Shown: positions 35,831-44,085, counted from the first letter of the stretch. The stretch: DNA of 64,000 nucleotides from Nafulsella turpanensis ZLM-10 (GCF_000346615.1 NZ_ANNU01000006.1:124001-188000); one strand, 5' to 3'. Notes: generated from the letters alone by a model not told the origin. Program-made: numbers and translations.

Positions 35831-36618
35831 TGAAAAGGAAATTTAACCACATCCTCTTCAGCATATTACTTTTCAGCCTCCAGGCCTGCAGCATCCCCTC
35901 CTGCGGAAGTATTGGTCTGCCTGCCTCGCTGGCAGAGGAACCGCCCGGCCACGAATCCTGGACATTGCTCCTGCAAAAGCATGTAGATGAAAAAGGCATG
36001 GTCGATTATAAAGGGTTTATGCAGGACCGGGAGCAGCTTACAAACTATCTGCGGCTGCTGGAAGAAAACCCGCCGGGAGAAAAATGGAGCGAGGCAGAAA
36101 AGCTTGCCTACTGGATTAATGCCTACAATGCCTATACCATCGACCTGGTACTGGAACATTACCCGCTAAAAAGCATCAAAGATATCGGTACAGTCATCCA
36201 GATTCCATTTGTGAATTCCCCCTGGGACATAGAATTTATAGAGATAGGCGGAAAAGAATACGACCTCAACAATATTGAACATAATATTATCCGGGAAGAG
36301 TTTGAGGAGCCGCGTATTCATTTTGCACTGGTTTGCGCAGCTGTTTCCTGCCCGAAGCTCCGCAGAGAGGCCTACACAGCCGAAAAGCTCCATGCACAGC
36401 TAAGGGAGCAGACAAAAACTTTCCTCGCCAACCCGGAGAGAAACCAAATAGGCGCCAAAAAGGTAAAACTCTCTAAACTGTTCGACTGGTACAAGGGAGA
36501 TTTTACCAAAGAAGGAAGCCTCATCGACTTTCTGAACCAGTATACCCCTGTTCAGATTGAGGAGGACGCCAAAATTGATTATCTGGAGTACGACTGGAGT
36601 CTGAATGAACAGCATTAA
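35830..36618 (+). CDS. DUF547-domain lipoprotein
   Basis: 262 residues with a lipoprotein-like signal (FSILLFSLQAC, Cys about residue 20). The DUF547 domain shows the landmarks YWINAYNAYTIDLVLEHYP, KDIG, and HFALVCAAVSCPKLRREAYT, the latter with the conserved Cys pair. Function of the family is unknown, though it is often linked to redox or ion-stress operons and to glutaredoxin-like proteins. The start overlaps the antiporter stop by one base, so they are translated from one mRNA. The convergent hydrolase-OsmC gene ends only 11 bp downstream. Confidence 0.87.
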   Translation: MKRKFNHILFSILLFSLQACSIPSCGSIGLPASLAEEPPGHESWTLLLQKHVDEKGMVDYKGFMQDREQLTNYLRLLEENPPGEKWSEAEKLAYWINAYNAYTIDLVLEHYPLKSIKDIGTVIQIPFVNSPWDIEFIEIGGKEYDLNNIEHNIIREEFEEPRIHFALVCAAVSCPKLRREAYTAEKLHAQLREQTKTFLANPERNQIGAKKVKLSKLFDWYKGDFTKEGSLIDFLNQYTPVQIEEDAKIDYLEYDWSLNEQH

Positions 36619-36629
36619 ACAGGCTGCTT

Positions 36630-37829
36630 TCACTCCTCTTTTTTGAGCTCCTGAGAATAAATGCGGATGTTTCCCAGCAGTGTCTTATGCACCGGACATT
36701 TATCAGCTATTTCCATCAGGCGACGGCGTTGTTCATCAGTAAGCTTACCTACCAGCTCTATTTCGCGATCAATCCGGTCCAGTTTGCCTCCCCCTTTCTC
36801 GTCACAGGCAGCACAGTCTTCTTCATAGGTTTTATCATGCTTCAGGTGGACAACAGCCTCTTCAAGGGGCCACTTTTTCCGGTCGGCATACATACGGAGA
36901 GTCATGCTGGTACAGGCACCAAGGGCAGCATTAAGGAGGTCGTAAGGGTTAGGACCCAGGTCAGCTCCACCATAGGAAAGCGGCTCATCGGCCAGCAGAC
37001 TGTGCTTTCCGGCTCGTATTTCGGTAGTAAAGCCTCCCATCGCAGTACGGGTTACCACTTCCATATGGGTCCGCAGCTCATCAGCCTGCTCCAGCTGGAG
37101 GTAGCGCTGCATCCAGGCCGCAATCATATTACCGGCATAGAGCGAATCCTCTGCTTTGCTCAAAAAATGGTCGGCTCCGTCGAGGGTAATAAAACTTTTA
37201 GGATGGCGCGCCAAGGTGTACAGCTCTGCCGCACTATCGACAGAGATGTGCCTGTCCTGTGGAGAGTGCATGATTAGCAGTGCCTTATTGAGCTCCGGAA
37301 TTTGTTTCTGCATCCTCTTTTCGTCAAAAGCATCCAGCAGCTCAAGGTCGAGGTTAAAGTGGTGGGTTTCGCTGTAAACGACTTCTGCATATTCGTCGTC
37401 GTGCACATCTTCATCCAAAACCGGCTGTAGGTACTTTTCATGCGCCGGTGCGCCAATGGTAACCATGGCCTTTACTGACGGAAGCTGACTTGAAAGCGCA
37501 AGCATTGCCGCGCCAGCAACAGAATGCCCTATCATCAATACAGGAGCCTTTTTCTCCTTCGCCAGGTACTCTACCGCCGCCAGCAGGTCTTCGGCCTGGG
37601 CAATACCATGGCCGCCCTTGCTCTGATAGCCACTAAAGTCGAGCCGGAGCAATGCCAGCCGGTTTTGGGTAAGGGCAAGGCTAATATTTTCGACCGCCGA
37701 TTGCTGCCTGCCGGAAAAGCAGTAGGTAAAAACAGCAAACCCCAGCGGCTGCCCTCCCGCAGGCCAGTCAATCTGGGCGAGCAGCTGGTTTCCGGAAAAT
37801 GTTGATAGGGTAAGGTCGGTGGTTCTCAT
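36630..37829 (-). CDS. Alpha/beta hydrolase fused to OsmC-like domain
   Basis: A 399-residue two-domain protein. Residues 1-255 are an alpha/beta hydrolase with nucleophile elbow GHSVAGAA and later DRHISVDSA and GADHFLSK (Asp and His of the triad). Residues about 265-399 are an OsmC/Ohr peroxiredoxin fold with the reactive cysteines in NAALGACTSMTLRMYA and DKCPVHKTLLG. The fusion is well known in Bacteroidota and proteobacteria. It likely reduces organic hydroperoxides; the hydrolase part may supply or process an ester substrate. An extra C-x-x-C (CAAC) lies between the two cysteines of the OsmC part. Confidence 0.9.
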   Translation of the reverse strand: MRTTDLTLSTFSGNQLLAQIDWPAGGQPLGFAVFTYCFSGRQQSAVENISLALTQNRLALLRLDFSGYQSKGGHGIAQAEDLLAAVEYLAKEKKAPVLMIGHSVAGAAMLALSSQLPSVKAMVTIGAPAHEKYLQPVLDEDVHDDEYAEVVYSETHHFNLDLELLDAFDEKRMQKQIPELNKALLIMHSPQDRHISVDSAAELYTLARHPKSFITLDGADHFLSKAEDSLYAGNMIAAWMQRYLQLEQADELRTHMEVVTRTAMGGFTTEIRAGKHSLLADEPLSYGGADLGPNPYDLLNAALGACTSMTLRMYADRKKWPLEEAVVHLKHDKTYEEDCAACDEKGGGKLDRIDREIELVGKLTDEQRRRLMEIADKCPVHKTLLGNIRIYSQELKKEE

Positions 37830-38032
37830 AATGTCAATTAAAAATGATAAGGCAATGCATGGAGTGCAGGCTGATTATTTTTTATGCCATTCCCATGCCG
37901 GGTGTATTTATACAGCCCTTCTTTAGCTATAAGCCAACAATACATGGAAAAGTTAGCAGATGCCGAAAATACTGCAGAACCTCCATCACTTTTACATCAG
38001 GGAATGGACAAACTTCTTTCTCCAATTTTGAT

Positions 38033-38040
38033 TAGTTTTG
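38033..38040 (+). promoter_or_regulatory. Candidate -7 box for hemH
   Basis: TAGTTTTG matches TAnnTTTG and lies 35 bp before the ferrochelatase ATG, the same distance as at ileS. A -33 TTTG is not clear. Confidence 0.35.
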
Positions 38041-38074
38041 TATGAAAGCAAATTTTACTGCCTGAAGTGGTTGC

Positions 38075-39112
38075 ATGAAAGTACAAAATACATTTAAAAC
38101 GGGAGTGCTGCTGGTAAACCTTGGCACCCCCGATAGCACCAAAGTTCCTGATGTCCGGAAGTACCTGCGGGAGTTCTTAATGGATGGCCGTGTGATTGAT
38201 ATACCTTACCCTCAGCGCTTTGCACTGGTAAATGGTATTATCGCTCCTTTTCGTGCTCCCAAATCGGCCAGAGAGTATGAAAAGCTATGGGTGGAGCGAG
38301 GCTCTCCACTCAAATTCTACGGCTATGACGTGCGCGACCTGCTGCAAAAAGAGCTGGGCGAGGAGTTTGTGGTGGAGCTGGCCATGCGATACCAAAGTCC
38401 GAGTATAGCAAGTGGCCTTGAAAAGCTGAAAAGCTGCCCTGTCGGAAATATTATCGTGATTCCGCTCTTTCCCCAATATGCCTCCGCCACCACCGGCTCT
38501 GTTATCGATAAGGTAATGGAAATTGTGCGTACCTGGCAAACCATTCCTTCCATCCAGTTCGTCAGCCAGTTTGTCGACGATAAACTTTACCTCCAGACCA
38601 TTGAGCAGCAGGCCCGAAAGCATATGGAAAAGGAAGACTGGGACCATTTTCTTTTCAGCTACCATGGAGTGCCGGAGCGGCAAATCTTTAAAGGCTCCTG
38701 CGGCGATTACTGCCAGCTAAACGAGCAGTGCTGCGGAAGCTATACTCCGCAAAACCAGCTTTGCTACCGGGCCCAATGCTTTTACAACACCCGCTTACTT
38801 GCAGAAAGGTTAGGCCTTAAAGAAGGACAATACTCCACCTGTTTCCAGTCGCGCCTTGGAAAAGACCCATGGATCCAGCCTTATGCCGATGATGTAATAC
38901 CCGCCCTGGCAAAACAGGGTATAAAAAAAGTGCTGGCATTTTCGCCTGCTTTCGTAGCCGACTGCCTGGAAACGACTGTAGAAGTAGGGCATCAGTTTAA
39001 AGAAAACTTTATTGAGGCAGGGGGAGAAAAATGGCAGCTCGTCGAAAGCCTGAATGACCACCCCAGCTGGGTGCAGTGCCTTAAGGAAATGGTGCTAAAG
39101 CGAGTGGTTTAA
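38075..39112 (+). CDS. hemH: Ferrochelatase
   Basis: Inserts Fe2+ into protoporphyrin IX in the last step of haem synthesis. 345 residues. Motifs: GVLLVNLGTPDS at the N-terminus, FPQYASATTGSV, the active-site segment FSYHGVPERQ with the metal-binding His, and FSPAFVADCLETTVEV with the conserved Glu and Asp-Cys. The cluster C-G-D-Y-C...C-C-G-S-Y and CYRAQCFYNT matches Bacteroidota ferrochelatases rather than the Fe-S type of mammals, but several cysteines are present and a cluster cannot be excluded. It stands alone. Confidence 0.95.
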   Translation: MKVQNTFKTGVLLVNLGTPDSTKVPDVRKYLREFLMDGRVIDIPYPQRFALVNGIIAPFRAPKSAREYEKLWVERGSPLKFYGYDVRDLLQKELGEEFVVELAMRYQSPSIASGLEKLKSCPVGNIIVIPLFPQYASATTGSVIDKVMEIVRTWQTIPSIQFVSQFVDDKLYLQTIEQQARKHMEKEDWDHFLFSYHGVPERQIFKGSCGDYCQLNEQCCGSYTPQNQLCYRAQCFYNTRLLAERLGLKEGQYSTCFQSRLGKDPWIQPYADDVIPALAKQGIKKVLAFSPAFVADCLETTVEVGHQFKENFIEAGGEKWQLVESLNDHPSWVQCLKEMVLKRVV

Positions 39113-39193
39113 TCCATCGAAATTTGAACATGAGATATTGAGGAAATACTTTCAATTGTGATAAAGGTCACAAAGTGTTTCTTCTTTACTGAC

Positions 39194-39201
39194 TATTTTT
39201 G
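39194..39201 (+). promoter_or_regulatory. Candidate -7 box for the thioredoxin-like gene
   Basis: TATTTTTG fits TAnnTTTG about 83 bp before the ATG; no convincing -33 element. Weak support. Confidence 0.2.
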
Positions 39202-39284
39202 CACATGAAAAAGGGCAGGAGTGGCTTCAATAATAAGAAGCTGCAAGTTACCCCTGAACATTTTTAAATATTAAAACGAATTTT

Positions 39285-39899
39285 ATGAACAACCCGGTCC
39301 TCAATACTGAAATCCTGCAGAAAGGCATTTCTTTCCAGGAGTATATACAACTCACCGAACAGCTGCTGGCTGAGAATAAGACCACTGGCACCGATCATTC
39401 TGAGTTTATGGTGGAATACACCCGCCTGAATATGCAGCGGATGCGCAGGCTCATTAAAACCACTCTCCTCATCAACGAACTTCGCGAAGTACTGGATACA
39501 CTCGACAAAAAGATGGTGTGGGTAGTGCTAACGGAAGCCTGGTGCGGCGATGCAGCACAAATTGTCCCTGTTATTGCTGAGGCGGCTAAGTATGCAGGTG
39601 AAAAAATAGAGCTGCAACTATTACTGCGCGATGAGCACCCGGAGGTAATGGACCAGTACCTGACCAATGGTGGCCGTTCTATCCCGAAATTGATTGCTCT
39701 GGAGGCCGGTAGTCTTCAGGAACTGGGCAGCTGGGGACCAAGACCTGTGGCAGCACAACAAATGGTAATGGAAGCCAAAGCCGCTAACCTGAGCAAGGAA
39801 GACTTTATTCAGCGGGTACATAAATGGTACGCCGATAATAAAACGCTGGACACCCAGAAAGAGCTGCTGGAGAAGATAAGGGAGTGGAGCAGGGGATAA
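39285..39899 (+). CDS. Thioredoxin-like protein with a single active-site Cys
   Basis: 204 residues with a central thioredoxin fold: VWVVLTEAWCGDAAQIVPVI, where the usual W-C-x-x-C has become W-C-G-D-A (one Cys only), and the cis-Pro loop GRSIPKLIAL. The flanking N-terminal helices (FQEYIQLTEQLLAENKTTG) and C-terminal helical tail are typical of a Bacteroidota-specific thioredoxin family. It cannot work as a dithiol reductase; a monothiol, bacillithiol-type or non-redox binding role is possible. Expression looks independent; a bidirectional terminator follows. Confidence 0.82.
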   Translation: MNNPVLNTEILQKGISFQEYIQLTEQLLAENKTTGTDHSEFMVEYTRLNMQRMRRLIKTTLLINELREVLDTLDKKMVWVVLTEAWCGDAAQIVPVIAEAAKYAGEKIELQLLLRDEHPEVMDQYLTNGGRSIPKLIALEAGSLQELGSWGPRPVAAQQMVMEAKAANLSKEDFIQRVHKWYADNKTLDTQKELLEKIREWSRG

Positions 39900-39925
39900 T
39901 GCACAATGATGAATGTTCAATGAAA
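39898..39925 (+). repeat. Heptad tract AATGNNN starting inside a stop codon
   Basis: Four consecutive 7-bp units each begin AATG (AATGCAC, AATGATG, AATGTTC, AATGAAA), the first using the last two bases of the thioredoxin-like stop. A second sequence family of the same heptad organisation. Confidence 0.5.
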
Positions 39926-39928
39926 ATA

Positions 39929-39958
39929 GGCAGCTGAGGAGTATACCCTTCAGCTGCC
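39929..39958. terminator. Bidirectional terminator shared by convergent genes
   Basis: GGCAGCTGA pairs perfectly with TCAGCTGCC over a 12-nt loop. On the plus side a T run follows; on the minus side TATTTTC. It lies between the thioredoxin-like gene and the small glycine-zipper gene, whose stop touches it. Confidence 0.8.
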
Positions 39959-39959
39959 T

Positions 39960-40133
39960 CTATTTTTTTCCCTGCTTCTTCTCTTCCCGCTGCCTTACAA
40001 TTGCCTCACCGCCAATCCCAAGAACGACCCCTGCAGCAACCCCAGAGGCTAAGCTTCCCAGCACAAGCCCCGCGGCTATTCCAATGACCAGGCCGGAGCC
40101 TATGCTTATTCCTTTTAAACGTTTCATTTTCAT
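39960..40133 (-). CDS. Small glycine-zipper membrane protein
   Basis: A 57-residue frame, missed easily because of its size. After a basic start (MKMKRLKG) it has a single hydrophobic stretch of about 35 residues with glycines in zipper spacing (ISIGSGLVIGIAAGLVLG then SLASGVAAGVVLGIGG) and a charged KKQGKK tail. It starts ATG at 40133 (second ATG at 40127) and ends in a shared terminator, which supports a real gene. Glycine-zipper proteins insert in membranes and oligomerise; some are outer-membrane or pore-forming. Neighbouring cysteine desulfurase is upstream on the same strand but separated by its own terminator. Function unknown. Confidence 0.65.
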   Translation of the reverse strand: MKMKRLKGISIGSGLVIGIAAGLVLGSLASGVAAGVVLGIGGEAIVRQREEKKQGKK

Positions 40134-40148
40134 ATAGTTAAAATAATA

Positions 40149-40175
40149 AAAAAGCCCGCAAATTGCGAGCTTCCA
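40149..40175 (-). terminator. Terminator after the cysteine desulfurase
   Basis: On the minus strand AAGCTCGCAA pairs with TTGCGGGCTT (one G-T pair) with a T-run after it, about 65 bp beyond the stop. Confidence 0.7.
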
Positions 40176-40211
40176 TTTGATTTTATAAGGGGGAGAAAGG
40201 CTTCTCCCCTT

Positions 40212-40232
40212 ACTTTAATTCCTAATTTTTAA
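40212..40232 (-). repeat. Heptad tract TTARRRN after the cysteine desulfurase
   Basis: Minus-strand units TTAAAAA, TTAGGAA, TTAAAGT run in phase, starting 7 bp after the stop codon. AT-rich composition makes three units weak evidence on its own. Confidence 0.35.
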
Positions 40233-40239
40233 CTCCCCC

Positions 40240-41379
40240 TCACGCTTCGACCCCGTACAGCTCGGCCAGCTTTTCTACGGTATAGTCAATCTCTTCGGGT
40301 GTATTGCATTTGCTGAAGGAGAAGCGAACGGCTCCACGGTTGGCATCTGCCTTAATGGCTGCCAGTACGTGGGAGCCAATAGAAGTACCACTGCTGCAGG
40401 CACTCCCGCCGGAGGCGGATATCTTCTGGATATCGAGGTTAAAGAGCAGCATATCGTTGTCTTCGTTCGGTGGAAGGCTTACATTGAGCACGGTATAAAG
40501 GCTTCGCTCTGAATTGCCCGACTCTCCGTTAAAGTATACACCCGGAATCTTCTCCTGCAATCCCGCGATCATCCGATCCTTCAGGCCCTGGATATACCGC
40601 TGGTGCTCTTCCATATCGCGATAACCAATTTCAAGTGCCTTTGCCAGCCCCACAATGCCATAAACATTTTCGGTACCACCGCGCATATTCCGCTCCTGCG
40701 CTCCACCATGAATGAATGGGGTGATTTTATGATCGGCCGCAACATACAGGAAACCGACTCCTTTAGGTCCATGGAATTTGTGGGCGGCACCTACAATATT
40801 TTTCACCTTCAGTTTCGACAGGTCATGACGGTAATGCGCCATGGTTTGCACGGTATCGGAATGGAAAATAGCTTTATGCTCTTCGCACAATTCACCTACT
40901 GCGCTTAATTCGAGCAGGTTGCCAATTTCATTATTGCCGTGCATCAGCGATACAAAGCTGTTCGGATGTGCTTTCAGTAACTCTTCCAGGTGGTCGAGCT
41001 TTACATTTCCCTTTTCATCCAGCTCCACAAAGCTTAGTTGAATATTTCCGCTTTTCTGCAAATGCTCCAGCGTATGGAGTACGGCATGGTGCTCAGTTGC
41101 GGAGGTAATGGCATGCTTAATACCGTAGGTTTCAATACTACAGCGAATAGCAGTATTATCGGCTTCGGTACCACCGGAGGTGAAGAATATTTCAGAAGGA
41201 GCCGCATTGAGCAGGTCAGCTACTTTCTTTCTCGCCTTTTCAATGGCAGACCGGACTTCGCGCCCATGGGTGTGGATAGAGGAAGGGTTACCATGCATTT
41301 CCAGCATATAAGGCGTCATGGCCTCAAAAACTTCTTTATCCAGCGGAGTAGTGGCCGCATTGTCCAGGTATACCCTCAT
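40240..41379 (-). CDS. Cysteine desulfurase (NifS/IscS family)
   Basis: PLP enzyme of 379 residues that mobilises sulfur from cysteine for Fe-S clusters or tRNA thiolation. Motifs: YLDNAATTPLD at the N-terminus, SATEHHAVLH (His stacking on PLP), GAAHKFHGPKG with the PLP lysine, GGTEN, and the flexible loop GSACSSG with the catalytic Cys. Loop length matches the NifS/IscS group (group I). No iscU, sufBCD or iscR lies next to it; glmM is 4 bp upstream on the same strand, so they form one operon, and the 3'-end carries a terminator. Confidence 0.9.
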   Translation of the reverse strand: MRVYLDNAATTPLDKEVFEAMTPYMLEMHGNPSSIHTHGREVRSAIEKARKKVADLLNAAPSEIFFTSGGTEADNTAIRCSIETYGIKHAITSATEHHAVLHTLEHLQKSGNIQLSFVELDEKGNVKLDHLEELLKAHPNSFVSLMHGNNEIGNLLELSAVGELCEEHKAIFHSDTVQTMAHYRHDLSKLKVKNIVGAAHKFHGPKGVGFLYVAADHKITPFIHGGAQERNMRGGTENVYGIVGLAKALEIGYRDMEEHQRYIQGLKDRMIAGLQEKIPGVYFNGESGNSERSLYTVLNVSLPPNEDNDMLLFNLDIQKISASGGSACSSGTSIGSHVLAAIKADANRGAVRFSFSKCNTPEEIDYTVEKLAELYGVEA

Positions 41380-41383
41380 GGCT

Positions 41384-42784
41384 TTATTCTTCTATTTTGG
41401 TGGAAATAACTTCCTTTATATCAGAGATAATCTTATTTGCCAGGTGTTCGGCCGTTGCTTTTGAAGCCGACTCAGAATAAATGCGGATAATAGGTTCGGT
41501 ATTGGATTTCCGCAGGTGTACCCACTCCTCATCAAACTCAATTTTTACACCATCGATGGTATTGACCGGCTGCTTGGCATAACGCTGGCGTATTTCGTCC
41601 AGCACCCTGTCCACGTCAATTTCCGGCGTCAGCTCAATCTTGTTTTTTGAGATATAGTAGTTCGGATAAGTAGAACGCAGCATGGCAGCCGATTTTCCGA
41701 ATTTGGCCAGGTGCGTCAGGAACAGGGCAATACCTACCAATGCATCGCGTCCATAGTGGAGCTCAGGGTAAATAATACCGCCATTGCCTTCACCACCGAT
41801 AATGGCATTGGTTTCCTTCATTTTGTCCACCACATTAACCTCGCCAACTGCTGCAGCTTCGTAAGTACCGCCTCTCTTTACCGTAACATCTTTTAGTGCG
41901 CGGGAAGAGGAAAGATTGGAAACAGTATTGCCGCCACCATTTTGTTTTAAAACATAATCAGCTACAGCCACAAGGGTATACTCTTCGCCGAAGGGCTCTC
42001 CATTATCGCTGATGAGTGCCAGGCGGTCAACATCGGGGTCAACAACAATGCCCAGGTCGAAACGACCATTTGAAATTTCGTTGCAGATGTGGGTAAGGTG
42101 CTCCGGTAGCGGCTCCGGATTGTGAGGGAAAAGTCCGTTCGGTTCACAGAAGAACTTCTCTACGTTTTTCACCCCAAGGGCGTTCAGCAGCTGAGGAACG
42201 GCAATGCCTCCGGTAGAGTTTACCGCATCAACGGCAATGGTAAAATTGCGCTTTTTAATGGCCTCCACATCTACCAGGGGCAGGGCCAGTATTTTTTCTA
42301 TATGCTTTTCAATAGCGTCTTCTCTCTGGCTGTATTCACCCAGCTTCTTTACTTCCGCAAACTGAAAAGATTCTTCTTCGGCAATCTTGAGTACTTCTGC
42401 TCCCTCATCGCCCGAAATAAATTCGCCTTTATCGTTCAGCAGTTTCAGGGCATTCCACTGTACCGGGTTATGAGAAGCAGTAATGATAATACCACCACCG
42501 GCCTGCTCTTCTGTAACGGTCATTTCCACAGTAGGTGTAGTCGACAGGCCAAGGTCAATAACATCGATACCAAGCCCCTGCAGGGTAGCCGCTACCAGGC
42601 GGGATACCATATCGCCGGATGGGCGGGCATCGTGGCCAATTACAATGCTTGTCTTGCCTGTTTTCGCCTTCATCCAGCTGCCATAGGCGGCTGAAAATTT
42701 CACTACATCAAGGGGGGTAAGGGCTTCTCCGCTTTGTCCGCCAATTGTTCCTCTTATTCCGGATATTGATTTAATTAATGCCAC
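41384..42784 (-). CDS. glmM: Phosphoglucosamine mutase
   Basis: Phosphohexomutase (466 residues) that makes glucosamine-1-phosphate for UDP-GlcNAc, hence peptidoglycan. Motifs: SISGIRGTIG at the start, catalytic serine loop ITASHNPVQWN, metal loop DPDVDRLAL, sugar-specificity EGNGGIIY and phosphate loop RKSNTEPIIRIY. I chose a GTG start at 42784 (MALIKSISG): AGGAG lies nine bases before it, while a TTG ten codons further upstream has no support. The GlmM versus phosphomannomutase assignment rests on the neighbouring cell-wall logic and on the ExGNGG loop. Confidence 0.85.
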   Translation of the reverse strand: MALIKSISGIRGTIGGQSGEALTPLDVVKFSAAYGSWMKAKTGKTSIVIGHDARPSGDMVSRLVAATLQGLGIDVIDLGLSTTPTVEMTVTEEQAGGGIIITASHNPVQWNALKLLNDKGEFISGDEGAEVLKIAEEESFQFAEVKKLGEYSQREDAIEKHIEKILALPLVDVEAIKKRNFTIAVDAVNSTGGIAVPQLLNALGVKNVEKFFCEPNGLFPHNPEPLPEHLTHICNEISNGRFDLGIVVDPDVDRLALISDNGEPFGEEYTLVAVADYVLKQNGGGNTVSNLSSSRALKDVTVKRGGTYEAAAVGEVNVVDKMKETNAIIGGEGNGGIIYPELHYGRDALVGIALFLTHLAKFGKSAAMLRSTYPNYYISKNKIELTPEIDVDRVLDEIRQRYAKQPVNTIDGVKIEFDEEWVHLRKSNTEPIIRIYSESASKATAEHLANKIISDIKEVISTKIEE

Positions 42785-42948
42785 AGATGGTTTCTCCTGA
42801 TTTTTGGTGAGCAAAGGTATTAAAAAAAATTACACTAAAAGAATACCTCTAAGCCTCATATTGTTTTAATTAGCCGAAAAACAGATACCCTTTTAGTGCC
42901 GCTGAAAACTGGAAGCTTGCACCGCAAAAGAGCGGCTGCACAACAGAA

Positions 42949-43185
42949 CTAAAACTTAGATAAAACTTTATTAACCTCGTTCTCTTCCACCTCCTCTTTA
43001 CCGCAGGCTTCTCCTGCTTCCACATTTTTACCGCAGAATCCGCAGGTGCCACCTTCCTTGTTCAGGAAAGGACTTTGCGATGCGCAGGTTCCTTTAAACT
43101 GACCGTCTTTTACCAGTATCAGGCGTACCGACATCAGGATAAAAAAGAGGCCTATAAATGCTATTCCTAATAATAAAGTAGTCAT
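42949..43185 (-). CDS. NqrM-like small membrane protein
   Basis: 78 residues: one N-terminal TM helix (LLLGIAFIGLFFILMSVRLIL), then KGTCAS, a gap, CGFCGK, and GEACG, four cysteines in a cluster, then an acidic tail. The layout of a single helix followed by KGxC and several further cysteines resembles NqrM, the maturation factor that inserts the iron of Na+-NQR. Similarity is structural only and the spacing differs, so the call is tentative. It is transcribed alone, divergent from mazG and upstream of glmM on the same strand. Confidence 0.5.
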   Translation of the reverse strand: MTTLLLGIAFIGLFFILMSVRLILVKDGQFKGTCASQSPFLNKEGGTCGFCGKNVEAGEACGKEEVEENEVNKVLSKF

Positions 43186-43263
43186 TGTTCTGTTATTTGT
43201 GCAAATTTACGATATACTAGCAAAACGCATAAGCGAAAGGCAAAGTTTCTAAAGCAAAAAGAG

Positions 43264-44085
43264 ATGCAAGCACCCAAAGCCCCACAGGACCCGAAAAGGA
43301 AAGAAAAGCTCGAGGCATTTGACCGCCTCCTCACGATTATGGATGAGCTGCGACTCAATTGCCCCTGGGACCAGAAACAGACCATTAGCAGTCTGCGCCA
43401 CTTAACCATAGAGGAAACCTTTGAACTCTCCGATGCCATACTGGACAATGATATGGAGGAAGTGAAAAAGGAGCTGGGCGACCTGATGCTCCACATGGTC
43501 TTTTACAGCCGGATTGCTTCTGAGGAAGGGGACTTTGATGTATCGGATGTGCTCCACAGTATTAGTGATAAACTGGTTCACCGCCACCCGCATATTTACG
43601 GCGATGTGGAAGCCAATGATGCGGAAGCAGTAAAGGCGAACTGGGAAAAAATAAAGCTGAAGGAAAAAGGCCGCAAAAAGTCTGTGCTCGGTGGGGTGCC
43701 ACGCTCCTTGCCCGCACTCATTAAGGCCATGCGGATTCAGGAAAAAGCCCGGGGTGTAGGCTTCGACTGGGAACATAAAGAACAGGTGTGGGAAAAAGTA
43801 GAAGAAGAAATGCAGGAATTTAAGGAGGAGTTTAATGTAGCGGCAGATAAGGAAATTGATAAGAACAAAGCAACGGCCGAATTTGGCGACCTGCTCTTCT
43901 CCCTCATTAATTATGCCCGCTTTGTTGATATAAATCCTGAAGAGGCCCTTGAGCTGACCAATAAAAAATTTATCCGCCGCTTCCAATACCTGGAGGAGGA
44001 AAGTACCAAAGCAGGCAAACAGCTGGGCGACATGACACTGGCTGAAATGGATGAATACTGGAATAAGGCAAAGAAGCTGAAATAG
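43264..44085 (+). CDS. mazG: Nucleoside triphosphate pyrophosphohydrolase MazG
   Basis: A 273-residue all-alpha NTP pyrophosphohydrolase, converting (d)NTPs to NMPs and PPi. Two MazG repeats: the first with EETFELSDAILDNDMEEVKKELGD (EExxE...ExxD metal site), the second with VEEEMQEFKEEF and AEFGDLLFSLINYARF. N-terminal W-D-Q-K-Q-T of CPWDQKQT is characteristic of the full-length enzyme. Its role is housecleaning of aberrant nucleotides and lowering of (p)ppGpp precursors. The start is 78 bp from the divergent NqrM-like gene. A short heptad tract overlaps the stop codon. Confidence 0.95.
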   Translation: MQAPKAPQDPKRKEKLEAFDRLLTIMDELRLNCPWDQKQTISSLRHLTIEETFELSDAILDNDMEEVKKELGDLMLHMVFYSRIASEEGDFDVSDVLHSISDKLVHRHPHIYGDVEANDAEAVKANWEKIKLKEKGRKKSVLGGVPRSLPALIKAMRIQEKARGVGFDWEHKEQVWEKVEEEMQEFKEEFNVAADKEIDKNKATAEFGDLLFSLINYARFVDINPEEALELTNKKFIRRFQYLEEESTKAGKQLGDMTLAEMDEYWNKAKKLK

